From Candidatus Nitrosopelagicus brevis (GTDB lineage Archaea; Thermoproteota; Nitrososphaeria; Nitrososphaerales; Nitrosopumilaceae), in contig NZ_CP007026.1 in the NCBI RefSeq assembly GCF_000812185.1, positions 431,222-495,221 of the forward strand: a stretch of DNA of 64,000 nucleotides. The letters are read 5' to 3'. Shown here in pieces: positions 26,431 through 33,893 of this stretch. A model generated the notes under the pieces. The model did not search any database, was not told the DNA's origin, and saw only the letters and a list, made by a program, of their open reading frames with translations. The first letter of the stretch is position 1. Every line of letters begins with the position of its first letter. The translations under genes were made by a program, and so were the position numbers.

Positions 26431-27533
26431 TTCTGAGGAACGTTAGCTCTTAATTTCTTTGTAACTGTCATTTCCATGTTTTCAAATAATTCTAACATTT
26501 TCTTTTTATTGTCAATTAAGTAATCTTGACCTTTATCATCCAATCTGATTTTGAATAATCTTATCTCACGGTGTTCGTCTAGAAACTCATCAATCATTTG
26601 TTGTCCACATTTTGCTGGATTGATATATGCATCAAAACTTTCAACTGTCTTTTCTAAATCTTCATTTTCTATTGCGGCCATTGTTGTTTGTACAGCTAAT
26701 CCAACCTCTTTTAGACTCTTGACCGGTGTTGAAACTTTTCCAATTGTTTTTGGACCAAGTAAACCACGTTTCTTTGCACCGAGTTTGCTTGCAACATCTG
26801 GAACTAAATCATAAATTGGTATGATTTGATTGAATCCTTGTCTCTTTTCATTTTTAACAACAACGCCTTTCAAAATTAATTCATCTAATCCTTTGATTGT
26901 ATCTTCTTTTCCAAGGAATGTAGTCCATACAATTGATCCAATTGTATGATATCCTTGTCTTAATGATTCAATTAAAACAACTTCAATAATTCGTTTGAAA
27001 CCTTCTTCTGATCTTACATTTACAAAGTCTTTGTCTTTAACAGCTTTTCTTGCATTTTTAACATCAATCTCAATTGAGCGTTTTAATGCTTCTAAAGAGT
27101 CTGGAACTTGATTCAGCATTGAAAGGTAACATCCTTTGTTATACCATGCCATGCCATATGTTGGATCTGAATCTATTGCTTTTTCAACACAGTCTAATGC
27201 TTTTGCATAATTCTTTTTTTCATAATTCACTAATGATTTTAAATTCCAAGCTTCTGGATTTGTTACATCAATATCTAAAATTTTATCGTAAACTCTCATT
27301 GCCTCTGAATGATCATCCAAATGAAATCGTGAATATCCGAGTTTGAGCATTGCCTCGACGTCATTTGGGTCTGCTCTCAATATCATCTCAAAATTTTCTA
27401 CGGCTTCTTCTAACTTTTCGTCTGCCATCAAATTGATACCTTTTTTGAAAAGTCTGTCTCTTTGATAATTTACATTTGTTAGACTTCTCTCATCTTTTTT
27501 TGCTAGAAATGTATCTTTTTTCTTATCCTTCAT
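26427..27533 (-). CDS. TPR-repeat protein with C-terminal winged-helix-like region
   Basis: A 368-aa protein. Residues about 27-160 contain four tetratricopeptide repeats (NDVEAMLKLGYSRFHLDD, NPEAWNLKSLVNYEKKNY, YGMAWYNKGCYLSMLNQ). The C-terminal half includes a region reminiscent of a winged helix (YHTIGSIVWTTFLGKED followed by GLDELILKGVVVK), and a charged end. TPRs mediate protein-protein contacts, so this may be a scaffold or transcription-linked adaptor. It stands alone with convergent and divergent neighbours. Confidence 0.82.
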   Translation of the reverse strand: MKDKKKDTFLAKKDERSLTNVNYQRDRLFKKGINLMADEKLEEAVENFEMILRADPNDVEAMLKLGYSRFHLDDHSEAMRVYDKILDIDVTNPEAWNLKSLVNYEKKNYAKALDCVEKAIDSDPTYGMAWYNKGCYLSMLNQVPDSLEALKRSIEIDVKNARKAVKDKDFVNVRSEEGFKRIIEVVLIESLRQGYHTIGSIVWTTFLGKEDTIKGLDELILKGVVVKNEKRQGFNQIIPIYDLVPDVASKLGAKKRGLLGPKTIGKVSTPVKSLKEVGLAVQTTMAAIENEDLEKTVESFDAYINPAKCGQQMIDEFLDEHREIRLFKIRLDDKGQDYLIDNKKKMLELFENMEMTVTKKLRANVPQN

Positions 27534-27644
27534 GAATTAGATTTCTACATTTAACGGATAAATATTAAGCTGCTACTAGTGGTAATTTCATGCCTGAAAT
27601 GTCTAGAAAATGTAATTAAATACTAGATATTGAAAGAAACGATT

Positions 27645-28916
27645 ATGCCGTCATCTGAACATTTTACTGTTAAAGGTCAATCTCCATACAAGCAAAAAAA
27701 CGGCGTCTTTGAGGTAGAATTTGCTATCACTGAAGCCAAACCTACCAGTGAACAAATTGCTCAAAAATCCTTTCTTCCACTATGGAGAGAAAAATCTCAT
27801 CTCAACATAAAAAATGGAGAATTTGAAGTAACATTAGGCTCTCAATCAAATCCCTTACCTGAAAAAATTTCTGCATTCACTAGCGTTTGGATTATAGTTG
27901 TTGATCAATTCTCATCTGTTGGTTCTTCATTTGAATTTCAAGTACCTGAAACAATGAGACAGGCTCCTCCACCAAAACCTGATTCAGAACAAAAAAAATC
28001 AAAACAGGTGCCACGCTCTTCTAGTGCTGGCGTAAAAGGTCCTCCTGGTCAACCTGGTCCTGAAGGAGACAAAGGAGACAAAGGAGACAAAGGTGCTCCT
28101 GGAGACAAAGGTCCAACAGGACAAAAAGGAGTTACCGGAGACAAAGGTGACAAAGGTGACAAAGGTCCTCCTGGTCTAAAAGGAGACAAAGGAGACAAAG
28201 GAGAAAAAGGTCTAACAGGTGACAAAGGTGACAAAGGAGAACAAGGTGGTCGTGGATTAATTGGTGACAAAGGGGGCACTGGTCCACAAGGTCCATCTGG
28301 CGATAAAGGATTAACTGGTTTACGCGGTGACAAAGGAGAAAAAGGTCCTACTGGTCCACCTGGTGTTCAAGGCGACAAAGGAGTTCCTGGCTCTGTTGGT
28401 GAAAGAGGTGACAAAGGTGTCACTGGTCCAATGGGAGAAAAAGGTCCTACTGGTCCACAAGGTCCACAAGGAGAAAAAGGTAAGATTGGAATTACTGGTC
28501 CTATTGGAGAAAAAGGTCCACGCGGTCCACAAGGTCCTCCTGGTGACAAAGGAATAACTGGTGTACCTGGTCCACAAGGCGACCGCGGAACAATTGGTCC
28601 ACAAGGTGAACAAGGCCCTCCTGGTCTAACTGGAGAAAAAGGTCCACGCGGTCCACAAGGAATTCAAGGTCCACAAGGTGAACAAGGAAAACAAGGTTTG
28701 CAAGGCCCTCCTGGTGACAAAGGCTCACAGGGTCCACAAGGTTCTGTTGGAGAAAAAGGTCCACGCGGTCCACCTGGCCCTCCTGGAGAAAAAGGTCCAA
28801 CCGGTGGAATGTCAGAAGAACAAAAGCAACTGTTCAAAGATATGCTTGATATTTTAGTTAGAAAAGGAATAATATCTGCAGAAGAACAAATCGAATTACA
28901 AAGTCATTTGTATTAG
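27645..28916 (+). CDS. Collagen-like repeat protein
   Basis: A 423-aa protein in three parts. The first is a 125-residue N-terminal beta-rich domain ([19 protein letters not shown]...). The second is about 86 uninterrupted Gly-X-Y triplets rich in GDK, GEK, GPP and GPQ. The third is a 35-residue charged helical C-terminus ([19 protein letters not shown]). Lys-Gly-Asp/Glu patterns stabilise collagen triple helices lacking hydroxyproline, so a trimeric rod is expected. There is no signal peptide, so it may be cytoplasmic or exported by another route. The frame is open from TTG 27630, but ATG 27645 lies about 27 nt after the TATA-like AATTAAATA. Confidence 0.92.
   Translation: MPSSEHFTVKGQSPYKQKNGVFEVEFAITEAKPTSEQIAQKSFLPLWREKSHLNIKNGEFEVTLGSQSNPLPEKISAFTSVWIIVVDQFSSVGSSFEFQVPETMRQAPPPKPDSEQKKSKQVPRSSSAGVKGPPGQPGPEGDKGDKGDKGAPGDKGPTGQKGVTGDKGDKGDKGPPGLKGDKGDKGEKGLTGDKGDKGEQGGRGLIGDKGGTGPQGPSGDKGLTGLRGDKGEKGPTGPPGVQGDKGVPGSVGERGDKGVTGPMGEKGPTGPQGPQGEKGKIGITGPIGEKGPRGPQGPPGDKGITGVPGPQGDRGTIGPQGEQGPPGLTGEKGPRGPQGIQGPQGEQGKQGLQGPPGDKGSQGPQGSVGEKGPRGPPGPPGEKGPTGGMSEEQKQLFKDMLDILVRKGIISAEEQIELQSHLY
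28029..28805 (+). repeat. Gly-X-Y coding repeat, about 86 triplets
   Basis: The DNA is a degenerate 9-bp periodic array dominated by GGAGACAAA, GGAGAAAAA, GGTCCACAA and GGTCCTCCT. The Gly codon uses GGA and GGT in patterned blocks, and longer blocks such as GGAGAAAAAGGTCCACGCGG recur, showing internal duplication. Antisense long frames across it are by-products of the periodicity. Confidence 0.95.
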
Positions 28917-28919
28917 ATT

Positions 28920-29645
28920 CTAGTACAAACTTTCTGCAACAGTTCTGTAAGGTTGAAGCCATCTTTCATGATTACATTCTGTACATTTGAACAACCATCG
29001 CCTTTTCCTTGTAACTACTTTTGGCATAACTACTACTTCGTGCTTTGTTTTAGCCATACAATAATCGCATCGTCTTTCTTCATACTGTTTTGGCTCATCT
29101 TTTGTTTCTAGAAATTTTGCCAATTTTCTAAAATCTTCTTTCAATTCCTCGACTAGTTTTTGATTGTAAATTGTTGCAGCAGGATGGAATGTAACAAAAA
29201 ACTTTCTTCCATCTTTTTCTACAATTTTACCATGATTCTTTGTAATCTCTTTTCCATCTAACAGCGTGCCATATGCTGTATTTCCCATAACGCAGATTAT
29301 CTTTGGATTGATTATCTCAATTTCTTGTTTGATAAAGTCATTACATGATTCTTCTTCTTTTTTTGAAGGAACTCTGTTTTTTGGAGGTCTGCATTTTACA
29401 ATATTTGTAATATAGACGTCTTTCCTATCTATTCCTGTATCCTCTAAAATCATGTCTAGTCTTTTTCCAGCAGCTCCTACAAATGGCTCTCCATGAATGT
29501 CTTCATTTCTACCTGGTGCTTCTCCAACAAAAATTACATCTGCATCAAAATTCCCTTTACCTGGAACCGCCTTGATTCGAGTTTCACACAATTCGCATTT
29601 CTGACATTCTCTAACATTTTCTGCAATTGACTCCAGCTTATGCAT
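28920..29645 (-). CDS. Family 4 uracil-DNA glycosylase with C-terminal zinc ribbon
   Basis: Fe-S uracil-DNA glycosylase that removes uracil from DNA, 241 aa. Motif 1 is VGEAPGRNEDIHGEPFVG and motif 2 is the C-terminal TFHPAA. The cluster Cys set is C17, C20, C85 and C101 (CQKCELC, NIVKCRPPKN, ESC). Residues about 1-195 match the usual family length. The remaining 45 residues are an appended zinc ribbon with CDYC and CTEC pairs, seldom seen on this enzyme, which may add DNA or partner binding. It converges with the collagen-like gene. Confidence 0.93.
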   Translation of the reverse strand: MHKLESIAENVRECQKCELCETRIKAVPGKGNFDADVIFVGEAPGRNEDIHGEPFVGAAGKRLDMILEDTGIDRKDVYITNIVKCRPPKNRVPSKKEEESCNDFIKQEIEIINPKIICVMGNTAYGTLLDGKEITKNHGKIVEKDGRKFFVTFHPAATIYNQKLVEELKEDFRKLAKFLETKDEPKQYEERRCDYCMAKTKHEVVVMPKVVTRKRRWLFKCTECNHERWLQPYRTVAESLY

Positions 29646-29797
29646 ATCTATAATTCGAGGAACTACTGAATAATTAATCTAATACCATACTAACACGTCG
29701 GATAAGACAATTTCACTAATTTTGCAAAAGTACATTCTACGGATAATAAATGTCCACATCAAAATTCCTTTATCTATGATAAAATTCTACGTTCTGT

Positions 29798-30094
29798 ATG
29801 GTTGAAGCTAAAGCAAAGAAAAAAAGGAATCAATCAAGATCTGAATACAAAGCAAAGAAAAAAAAACATCCATCAAGAGCGAATAAAACAAAGACTAATC
29901 AGATCAGAGAAAGATATGAAGCCAAAGCAAAAGCAAAAGCAGAACAAAAAACACGCGCACAACAATCTCGAGCTTCTCGAAGAAGTGGAAAAAGTATGAA
30001 AACTGAAGGAAAAGTTACAAAATCAACTTCAAAAGCAAAAGAAGCTAGATCCTCAAAGAAAATTGCTACAATAAAAAAGAGAACTAGAAGCTAA
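29798..30094 (+). CDS. Highly basic Lys/Arg/Ala-rich small protein (98 aa)
   Basis: A 98-aa protein that is nearly half Lys and Arg, with Ala/Ser filling and no hydrophobic core (VEAKAKKKRNQSRSEYKAKK). It resembles histone-tail-like or ribosome-associated polycationic proteins and should be largely disordered. Nucleic-acid binding is the obvious inference. A competing frame at 29802-29999 is shorter and also basic because of the AAG/AAA-rich DNA. The 98-aa frame is preferred for its length and for its TATA-like element at about 29771-29785 with leaderless spacing to ATG 29798. Confidence 0.68.
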   Translation: MVEAKAKKKRNQSRSEYKAKKKKHPSRANKTKTNQIRERYEAKAKAKAEQKTRAQQSRASRRSGKSMKTEGKVTKSTSKAKEARSSKKIATIKKRTRS

Positions 30095-30117
30095 TCAGAC
30101 TTGTAATATATCACGAA

Positions 30118-30267
30118 TTAATCTAAACTCATTTGTGATATTGCAGGTAAAGTAAAGAAATACTCATCTTCAAACTCAAAATCGGTCTCACCTTTTTCTC
30201 TTAATGATTCAAAGTAGTTGCTACAATCTGAATGAAATTGTAAATTTGTATTATTTTGACCTGCCAT
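30118..30267 (-). CDS. Small acidic hypothetical protein (49 aa), easily overlooked
   Basis: A minus-strand ORF beginning MAGQNNTNLQFHSDC and ending in an acidic aromatic segment (TDFEFEDEYFFTLPA). Composition is protein-like and it fills an otherwise empty gap after the convergent 98-aa gene. A promoter on the minus strand is not strong (AT-rich GTTTTAGAT near 30275-30285). There is a single Cys. Function is unknown. Confidence 0.5.
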   Translation of the reverse strand: MAGQNNTNLQFHSDCSNYFESLREKGETDFEFEDEYFFTLPAISQMSLD

Positions 30268-30319
30268 ACATACCGATCTAAAACAGTTCTTTTGTTTGGC
30301 TTTGTGAGAATAATTTGTT

Positions 30320-30337
30320 AAACAATGTAGATTGTTT
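30320..30337. promoter_or_regulatory. Inverted repeat AAACAAT-GTAG-ATTGTTT upstream of the ATPase-KH gene
   Basis: A perfect 7-bp dyad with a 4-nt centre, ending about 46 bp before the ATG of the ATPase-KH gene and followed by TT. It could be an operator or a weak hairpin terminator for the plus-strand basic-protein transcript. There is no further evidence for either. Confidence 0.3.
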
Positions 30338-30383
30338 TATGCATTAAAAGAATACATAATAGAACCAATCCTAAACTGAAATT

Positions 30384-31856
30384 ATGAGTGATTTACAAAA
30401 ATCTGAATCAGAATTTTCCATTAGTGAACAACAAACCCCTGATTTGGAGTTTCTAAAATTCTTTGACCCAACCACAATGAGTATTCATCTTAAAGAAAAT
30501 CAAAAACCTCTTGGCAAAAAAGGAATGCCTGGAAGTTTTGAGTTAGTTGAACTTGATACGAAAACACTTCACCGTGACTATCTTGAAATTATAACAAATC
30601 AAATTTTATCTGCCATAGACGATGAGACTCTTGGAAATACTGAAATTTCAAAACCTGGCGCTTTGGTAATTCAGTATAGAGATTATAGAATTGCAATTAC
30701 TCGACCTCCATTTTCTGAACTTTTAGAAATTACAATAGTACATCCAATTAAACAAATGTCATTAGAAGATTATCAACTTTCTGAAAAACTAATGTCTAGA
30801 TTAGAAACTCAAGCAGAAGGAATTCTTATTTCTGGTGCACCTGGTTCTGGGAAAAGTACACTTGCATCGGGAATTGCAAACTTCTTTAATCGTTCTGGAA
30901 AAATTGTTAAAACATTCGAGTCTCCACGTGATTTACAAGTTGATTCCGGAGTAACTCAGTATACTAGGTTGGATGGAAGTTTTGAAAATTCTGCCGATAT
31001 CTTGTTGCTTGTTAGACCTGATTATACTATATTTGATGAAGTTAGACGTAGAGAAGATTTTAGAATTTTCAGTGATCTTAGGTTAACTGGAGTTGGCATG
31101 GTTGGAGTTGTTCATGCAAATACCCCAATTGATGCAATTCAGAGATTCATTGGAAAAATTGAACTTGGAATAATTCCAAATGTCCTAGATACTGTAATTT
31201 ATGTAAAGGATGGTGGCATATCCAAAGTTTATCGTTTAGAGCTAAAGGTCAAAGTTCCATCTGGAATGGTTGAACAAGATTTGGCGCGACCCGTAATTGA
31301 AATTTCTGATTTTGAAACAAATACTTTGGAATATGAAATTTATACATTCGGTGAGGAAAACATCATAATTCCTGTAGATGAAAATGGCTCACAAAAAACT
31401 GGAATAGAACATTTAGCAGAAGAAAAAATACTAGACCGATTGTATAGATTTGATTCTCACCCTAAAGTTGAATTTCTCGGTCCTGGACGAATCAAGGTAT
31501 TTGTTTCAGGTGATTCAATACCTGCATTGATTGGGAAGGCAGGCAAAACCATTCAAGAATTAGAAAAATCTCTTGGTCTACATATTGATGTTGAAGAGCA
31601 TGGGGCACAACGAGAACTGCCATCTCAGTCTTTACCTTATGACTTTTCAGAGTCTGGAACTGCCTTGATATTTGAAGTGGATAGGCAGTTTACTGGAAAT
31701 GTGGCAAGCTTTGTTGTAAACGATGAATTTCTTTTTTCAGTTAGAATCGGAAAAAGAGGAAAAATCAAGGTCTTAAAACGTTCATCAGAAGGAAAGCGTT
31801 TTTCAAGATTTGTCAATAATGATGATAATCTGGAAATATTTCTAAAACGAGATTAG
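30384..31856 (+). CDS. PilT/VirB11-like ATPase with C-terminal KH domain, PIN domain absent
   Basis: A 490-aa archaeal ATPase. Walker A is ISGAPGSGKSTLASG (about residue 151), the Asp box and Walker B-like segment are DYTIFDEVRRRED, and the His box is VGVVHANTPIDAIQRF. A KH RNA-binding motif follows (SGDSIPALIGKAGKTIQELEK, about 374-394), and the C-terminus is basic. Related archaeal proteins normally begin with a PIN nuclease domain; here only about 100 other residues precede the ATPase core. It probably uses ATP in an RNA-linked process. An upstream dyad is noted separately. Confidence 0.82.
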   Translation: MSDLQKSESEFSISEQQTPDLEFLKFFDPTTMSIHLKENQKPLGKKGMPGSFELVELDTKTLHRDYLEIITNQILSAIDDETLGNTEISKPGALVIQYRDYRIAITRPPFSELLEITIVHPIKQMSLEDYQLSEKLMSRLETQAEGILISGAPGSGKSTLASGIANFFNRSGKIVKTFESPRDLQVDSGVTQYTRLDGSFENSADILLLVRPDYTIFDEVRRREDFRIFSDLRLTGVGMVGVVHANTPIDAIQRFIGKIELGIIPNVLDTVIYVKDGGISKVYRLELKVKVPSGMVEQDLARPVIEISDFETNTLEYEIYTFGEENIIIPVDENGSQKTGIEHLAEEKILDRLYRFDSHPKVEFLGPGRIKVFVSGDSIPALIGKAGKTIQELEKSLGLHIDVEEHGAQRELPSQSLPYDFSESGTALIFEVDRQFTGNVASFVVNDEFLFSVRIGKRGKIKVLKRSSEGKRFSRFVNNDDNLEIFLKRD

Positions 31857-31914
31857 AACCCGCCCTGAATAAAATTCTAAAAAATTTCAAATACTAGTTG
31901 ATATCATAGAAAGT

Positions 31915-32034
31915 ATGTGCGGAGACCCAATGCTTGATTTACTATATCTGGCTGCCCCACTTGCATTACTAGGTGCTGGAGGCTTATTTTTCTTCAAGGG
32001 TAGCCGTAAAAAGATAGAAGAAATTTTCAGTTAA
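31915..32034 (+). CDS. Single-pass membrane microprotein (39 aa)
   Basis: A 39-aa ORF starting MCGDPMLDLLYLAAPLALLG, with one hydrophobic segment (about residues 7-27) followed by a positively charged tail (KGSRKKIEEIFS), the classic topology of a small membrane protein. The stop codon abuts the convergent DtxR-type regulator gene. An AT-rich TATA-like stretch at about 31880-31892 supports it. It could be a small regulatory or subunit peptide. No family is recognised. Confidence 0.6.
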   Translation: MCGDPMLDLLYLAAPLALLGAGGLFFFKGSRKKIEEIFS

Positions 32035-32502
32035 TTAAAATTCATTAAAACTACTCATTAGTTTTGGGTTTGCTTTGAAAAATGTTACAAACTTTCTAAT
32101 CTGTCTAATTGTTTTTGGATTAAGATGATGTTCAATTCCTTCTGCATCTTGGTTTGCTATTTCTTTCCCAATTCCTAAAATTTCGAAGAACTCTAGTAAA
32201 ATTCCATGTTTTTGTTTAATCATTTCTGCAATTCGTTGACCTTTTTCAGTTAAATTAATTCCATAATATTTTTCATATTCTAAAAATCCCTCTGCATCTA
32301 ATTTTTTGAGCATCTTTGTTACACTTGGTGCGCTAACATTCATGTATCTTGAAATGTCTAATGTTGCAGCATACCCTTTCATATCCACTAATTCTGAAAT
32401 TACCTCCAAATAATCTTCAACTCTATCTGATATGGAAATTGTTTTTTCAGATTCATGTGCTGCCTTGATTGAATCTAATCTACGTGATGTCTTCTTTTTC
32501 AT
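32035..32502 (-). CDS. DtxR/MntR-family metal-dependent transcription regulator
   Basis: A 155-aa regulator. It has a basic N-terminus, then a winged helix (DRVEDYLEVISELVDMKGYAA ... SAPSVTKMLKKLDAEGFLEYE) and a dimerisation/metal domain with residues of the usual sites (E and H in GIEHHLNPKTIRQI). It lacks the SH3-like third domain and so resembles MntR rather than DtxR. Metal (Mn or Fe) binding would promote DNA binding. The TATA-like TTTATATAAAA at about 32523-32533 lies exactly 26 nt from the ATG, indicating a leaderless mRNA. Candidate operators elsewhere in this window resemble DtxR boxes. Confidence 0.9.
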   Translation of the reverse strand: MKKKTSRRLDSIKAAHESEKTISISDRVEDYLEVISELVDMKGYAATLDISRYMNVSAPSVTKMLKKLDAEGFLEYEKYYGINLTEKGQRIAEMIKQKHGILLEFFEILGIGKEIANQDAEGIEHHLNPKTIRQIRKFVTFFKANPKLMSSFNEF

Positions 32503-32618
32503 TATGGCGATATGAATTTGCTTTTATATAAATTGGAAATTATTGTGACAAAATCTTGACTTGAATGTAGCAGATTTTGATCACTGACTGTTAACTATAT
32601 TTTCTAAAACACCAATAG

Positions 32619-32966
32619 ATGACTGATCCGCTTAGAGCAAAAATTGAAAAATTACGAATAATGAGAGAATCTGCATCAAGACGTTCTGGCTTGTACGCTG
32701 ACATGGGAAAATTAGATGATAAAAAAACCTCTCAGTCACTTGGAGCATTAAACCGTGCATCTGCTCCTGGCAAAAAAATGCAAAAACTGGGATTTCTCAT
32801 GTTGTGGATTCCTGAACCAACAGGTGTAACTGTTGCAGTTGGGGCTCCGATGATATTGGCAGGCCGATATTTGGATAAAAAATACAATGGATCCACATTG
32901 AAAGATATTGGCTCTAGCACTCATGAGACAATTTCTTCAATTAATCAATTCAAAGCATCATTGTAA
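32619..32966 (+). CDS. Hypothetical protein with one hydrophobic segment (115 aa)
   Basis: A 115-aa protein with a basic N-terminal half (LRAKIEKLRIMRESASRRSG), then a hydrophobic stretch LGFLMLWIPEPTGVTVAVGAPMILAG that may be one membrane hairpin, and a polar C-terminus. I do not recognise it. It lies divergently from the DtxR-type regulator, so it could be a regulatory target, though no dyad is visible between them. The next gene, a DUF192 protein, follows 38 bp downstream. Confidence 0.7.
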   Translation: MTDPLRAKIEKLRIMRESASRRSGLYADMGKLDDKKTSQSLGALNRASAPGKKMQKLGFLMLWIPEPTGVTVAVGAPMILAGRYLDKKYNGSTLKDIGSSTHETISSINQFKASL

Positions 32967-33004
32967 TTGCTTTAGTTTTTATTTTATTTGATATGAGATA
33001 ATGT

Positions 33005-33508
33005 ATGCCAACACGTCTTCAGGTTTTAATTCCAATTGGAATTGCAGCGGTTATAGTTGGTGTTGCCGGCATGGCATCTCTTCCATCTGAAGTACAACTT
33101 GAGGCAAATTCTGACTTTTTAATGGGAACTGTACAATTGGATGATAATCTTCTAGAAGTATATCTTGCAGATACTGATCCACGTAGAATGCGTGGTTTGA
33201 TGTGGGAGAATGAAAGTTTCCTTTCTGATGATAAAGGAATGTTGTTTGTATTTGATGAACCTGGAACTAGATCTATGTGGATGAAAAACATGCAGTTCCA
33301 TCTTGATATTATTTGGTTTGACAAAAACGGTTCTGTAATTGCAATTGAAAAGAATGTTCCGCCCTGTATTACTCCTATGGAGGTAATGAGTTGCAAGTCA
33401 GTTGGTGTTTCTGCTGATAATGCGCAATATGTTCTTGAAATGACATCTGGTTATGTTGACAAGCATTCCATAAATGAAAATTCAAAATTGGAATTAATCT
33501 CGATTTAG
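33005..33508 (+). CDS. DUF192-family extracytoplasmic protein
   Basis: A 167-aa protein with an N-terminal membrane anchor or signal (residues 5-25, hydrophobic) and a DUF192 domain: YLADTDPRRMRGLMWENES, MLFVFDEPGTRSMWMKNM, then LDIIWFDKNGSVIAIEKNVPPC and a short Cys pair. DUF192 proteins are small beta-barrels of unknown role, often exported. The ATG at 33005 is in frame. It abuts the next membrane-protein gene directly (stop TAG then ATG), so the three genes 33005-33893 appear to be an operon. Confidence 0.85.
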   Translation: MPTRLQVLIPIGIAAVIVGVAGMASLPSEVQLEANSDFLMGTVQLDDNLLEVYLADTDPRRMRGLMWENESFLSDDKGMLFVFDEPGTRSMWMKNMQFHLDIIWFDKNGSVIAIEKNVPPCITPMEVMSCKSVGVSADNAQYVLEMTSGYVDKHSINENSKLELISI

Positions 33509-33715
33509 ATGAATCTTTTTTATCAAAGAACATATCTTGTCCTAGGAATGTTTTTTGTGTTTGTTGGAGCATATTCAGGATATGATGCTGGAACCAGTTT
33601 CCAAACTACTACCACCATTATAGTAGTTATAGGAAGTATTGGATTCATTTTAGGTGGAATTTATTTACTAATTACGTATATGAAAAACCGAAAGATCTTA
33701 AAACGAGTTGATTAA
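33509..33715 (+). CDS. Small two-helix membrane protein (68 aa)
   Basis: A 68-aa protein with two hydrophobic segments (about residues 8-27 and 37-58) separated by a short polar loop with TTTT, and a positively charged end (KNRKILKRVD), so the C-terminus is probably cytoplasmic. It begins on the base after the DUF192 stop codon. No known family. It may be a small subunit working with its exported neighbour. Confidence 0.7.
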   Translation: MNLFYQRTYLVLGMFFVFVGAYSGYDAGTSFQTTTTIIVVIGSIGFILGGIYLLITYMKNRKILKRVD

Positions 33716-33725
33716 TTCTTACAAT

Positions 33726-33893
33726 ATGACTGATTTTAAAAAAATTGCAGCAGATGGTTTTGAAATAAATGCAAAAGCCCTCGATAATAATCCTGATGAT
33801 GCCGCAGCACGTTCTTACATGTTAGGAATTATGATGGCAAAACATCTAGACGACGAGCATGTAAAACGTGCAAAGAGATACGTAATAGATTAA
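33726..33893 (+). CDS. Small hypothetical helical protein (55 aa)
   Basis: A 55-aa soluble protein (MTDFKKIAADGFEINAKAL ...) predicted as helices, with a pattern like a single TPR-type repeat (ALDNNPDDAAARSYMLGIMMAK). The frame is open from TTG 33708, but ATG 33726 gives a cleaner start. Its stop codon is directly followed by the ATG of the metallopeptidase gene (TAA-ATG), so the two are likely co-translated. It might be a partner of the TPR part of that protein; this is speculation from context. Confidence 0.65.
   Translation: MTDFKKIAADGFEINAKALDNNPDDAAARSYMLGIMMAKHLDDEHVKRAKRYVID

Noticed and set aside
28049..28800. Several long antisense or alternative-frame ORFs rich in Pro/Ser or Trp/Thr across the collagen-like gene
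   Set aside because: They are by-products of the 9-bp periodicity; the sense frame has the Gly-X-Y pattern and a promoter.
29802..29999. 65-aa basic ORF in another frame of the Lys/Arg-rich gene
   Set aside because: Its basic composition follows from the AAG/AAA-rich DNA; the 98-aa frame is longer and better placed after the TATA box.
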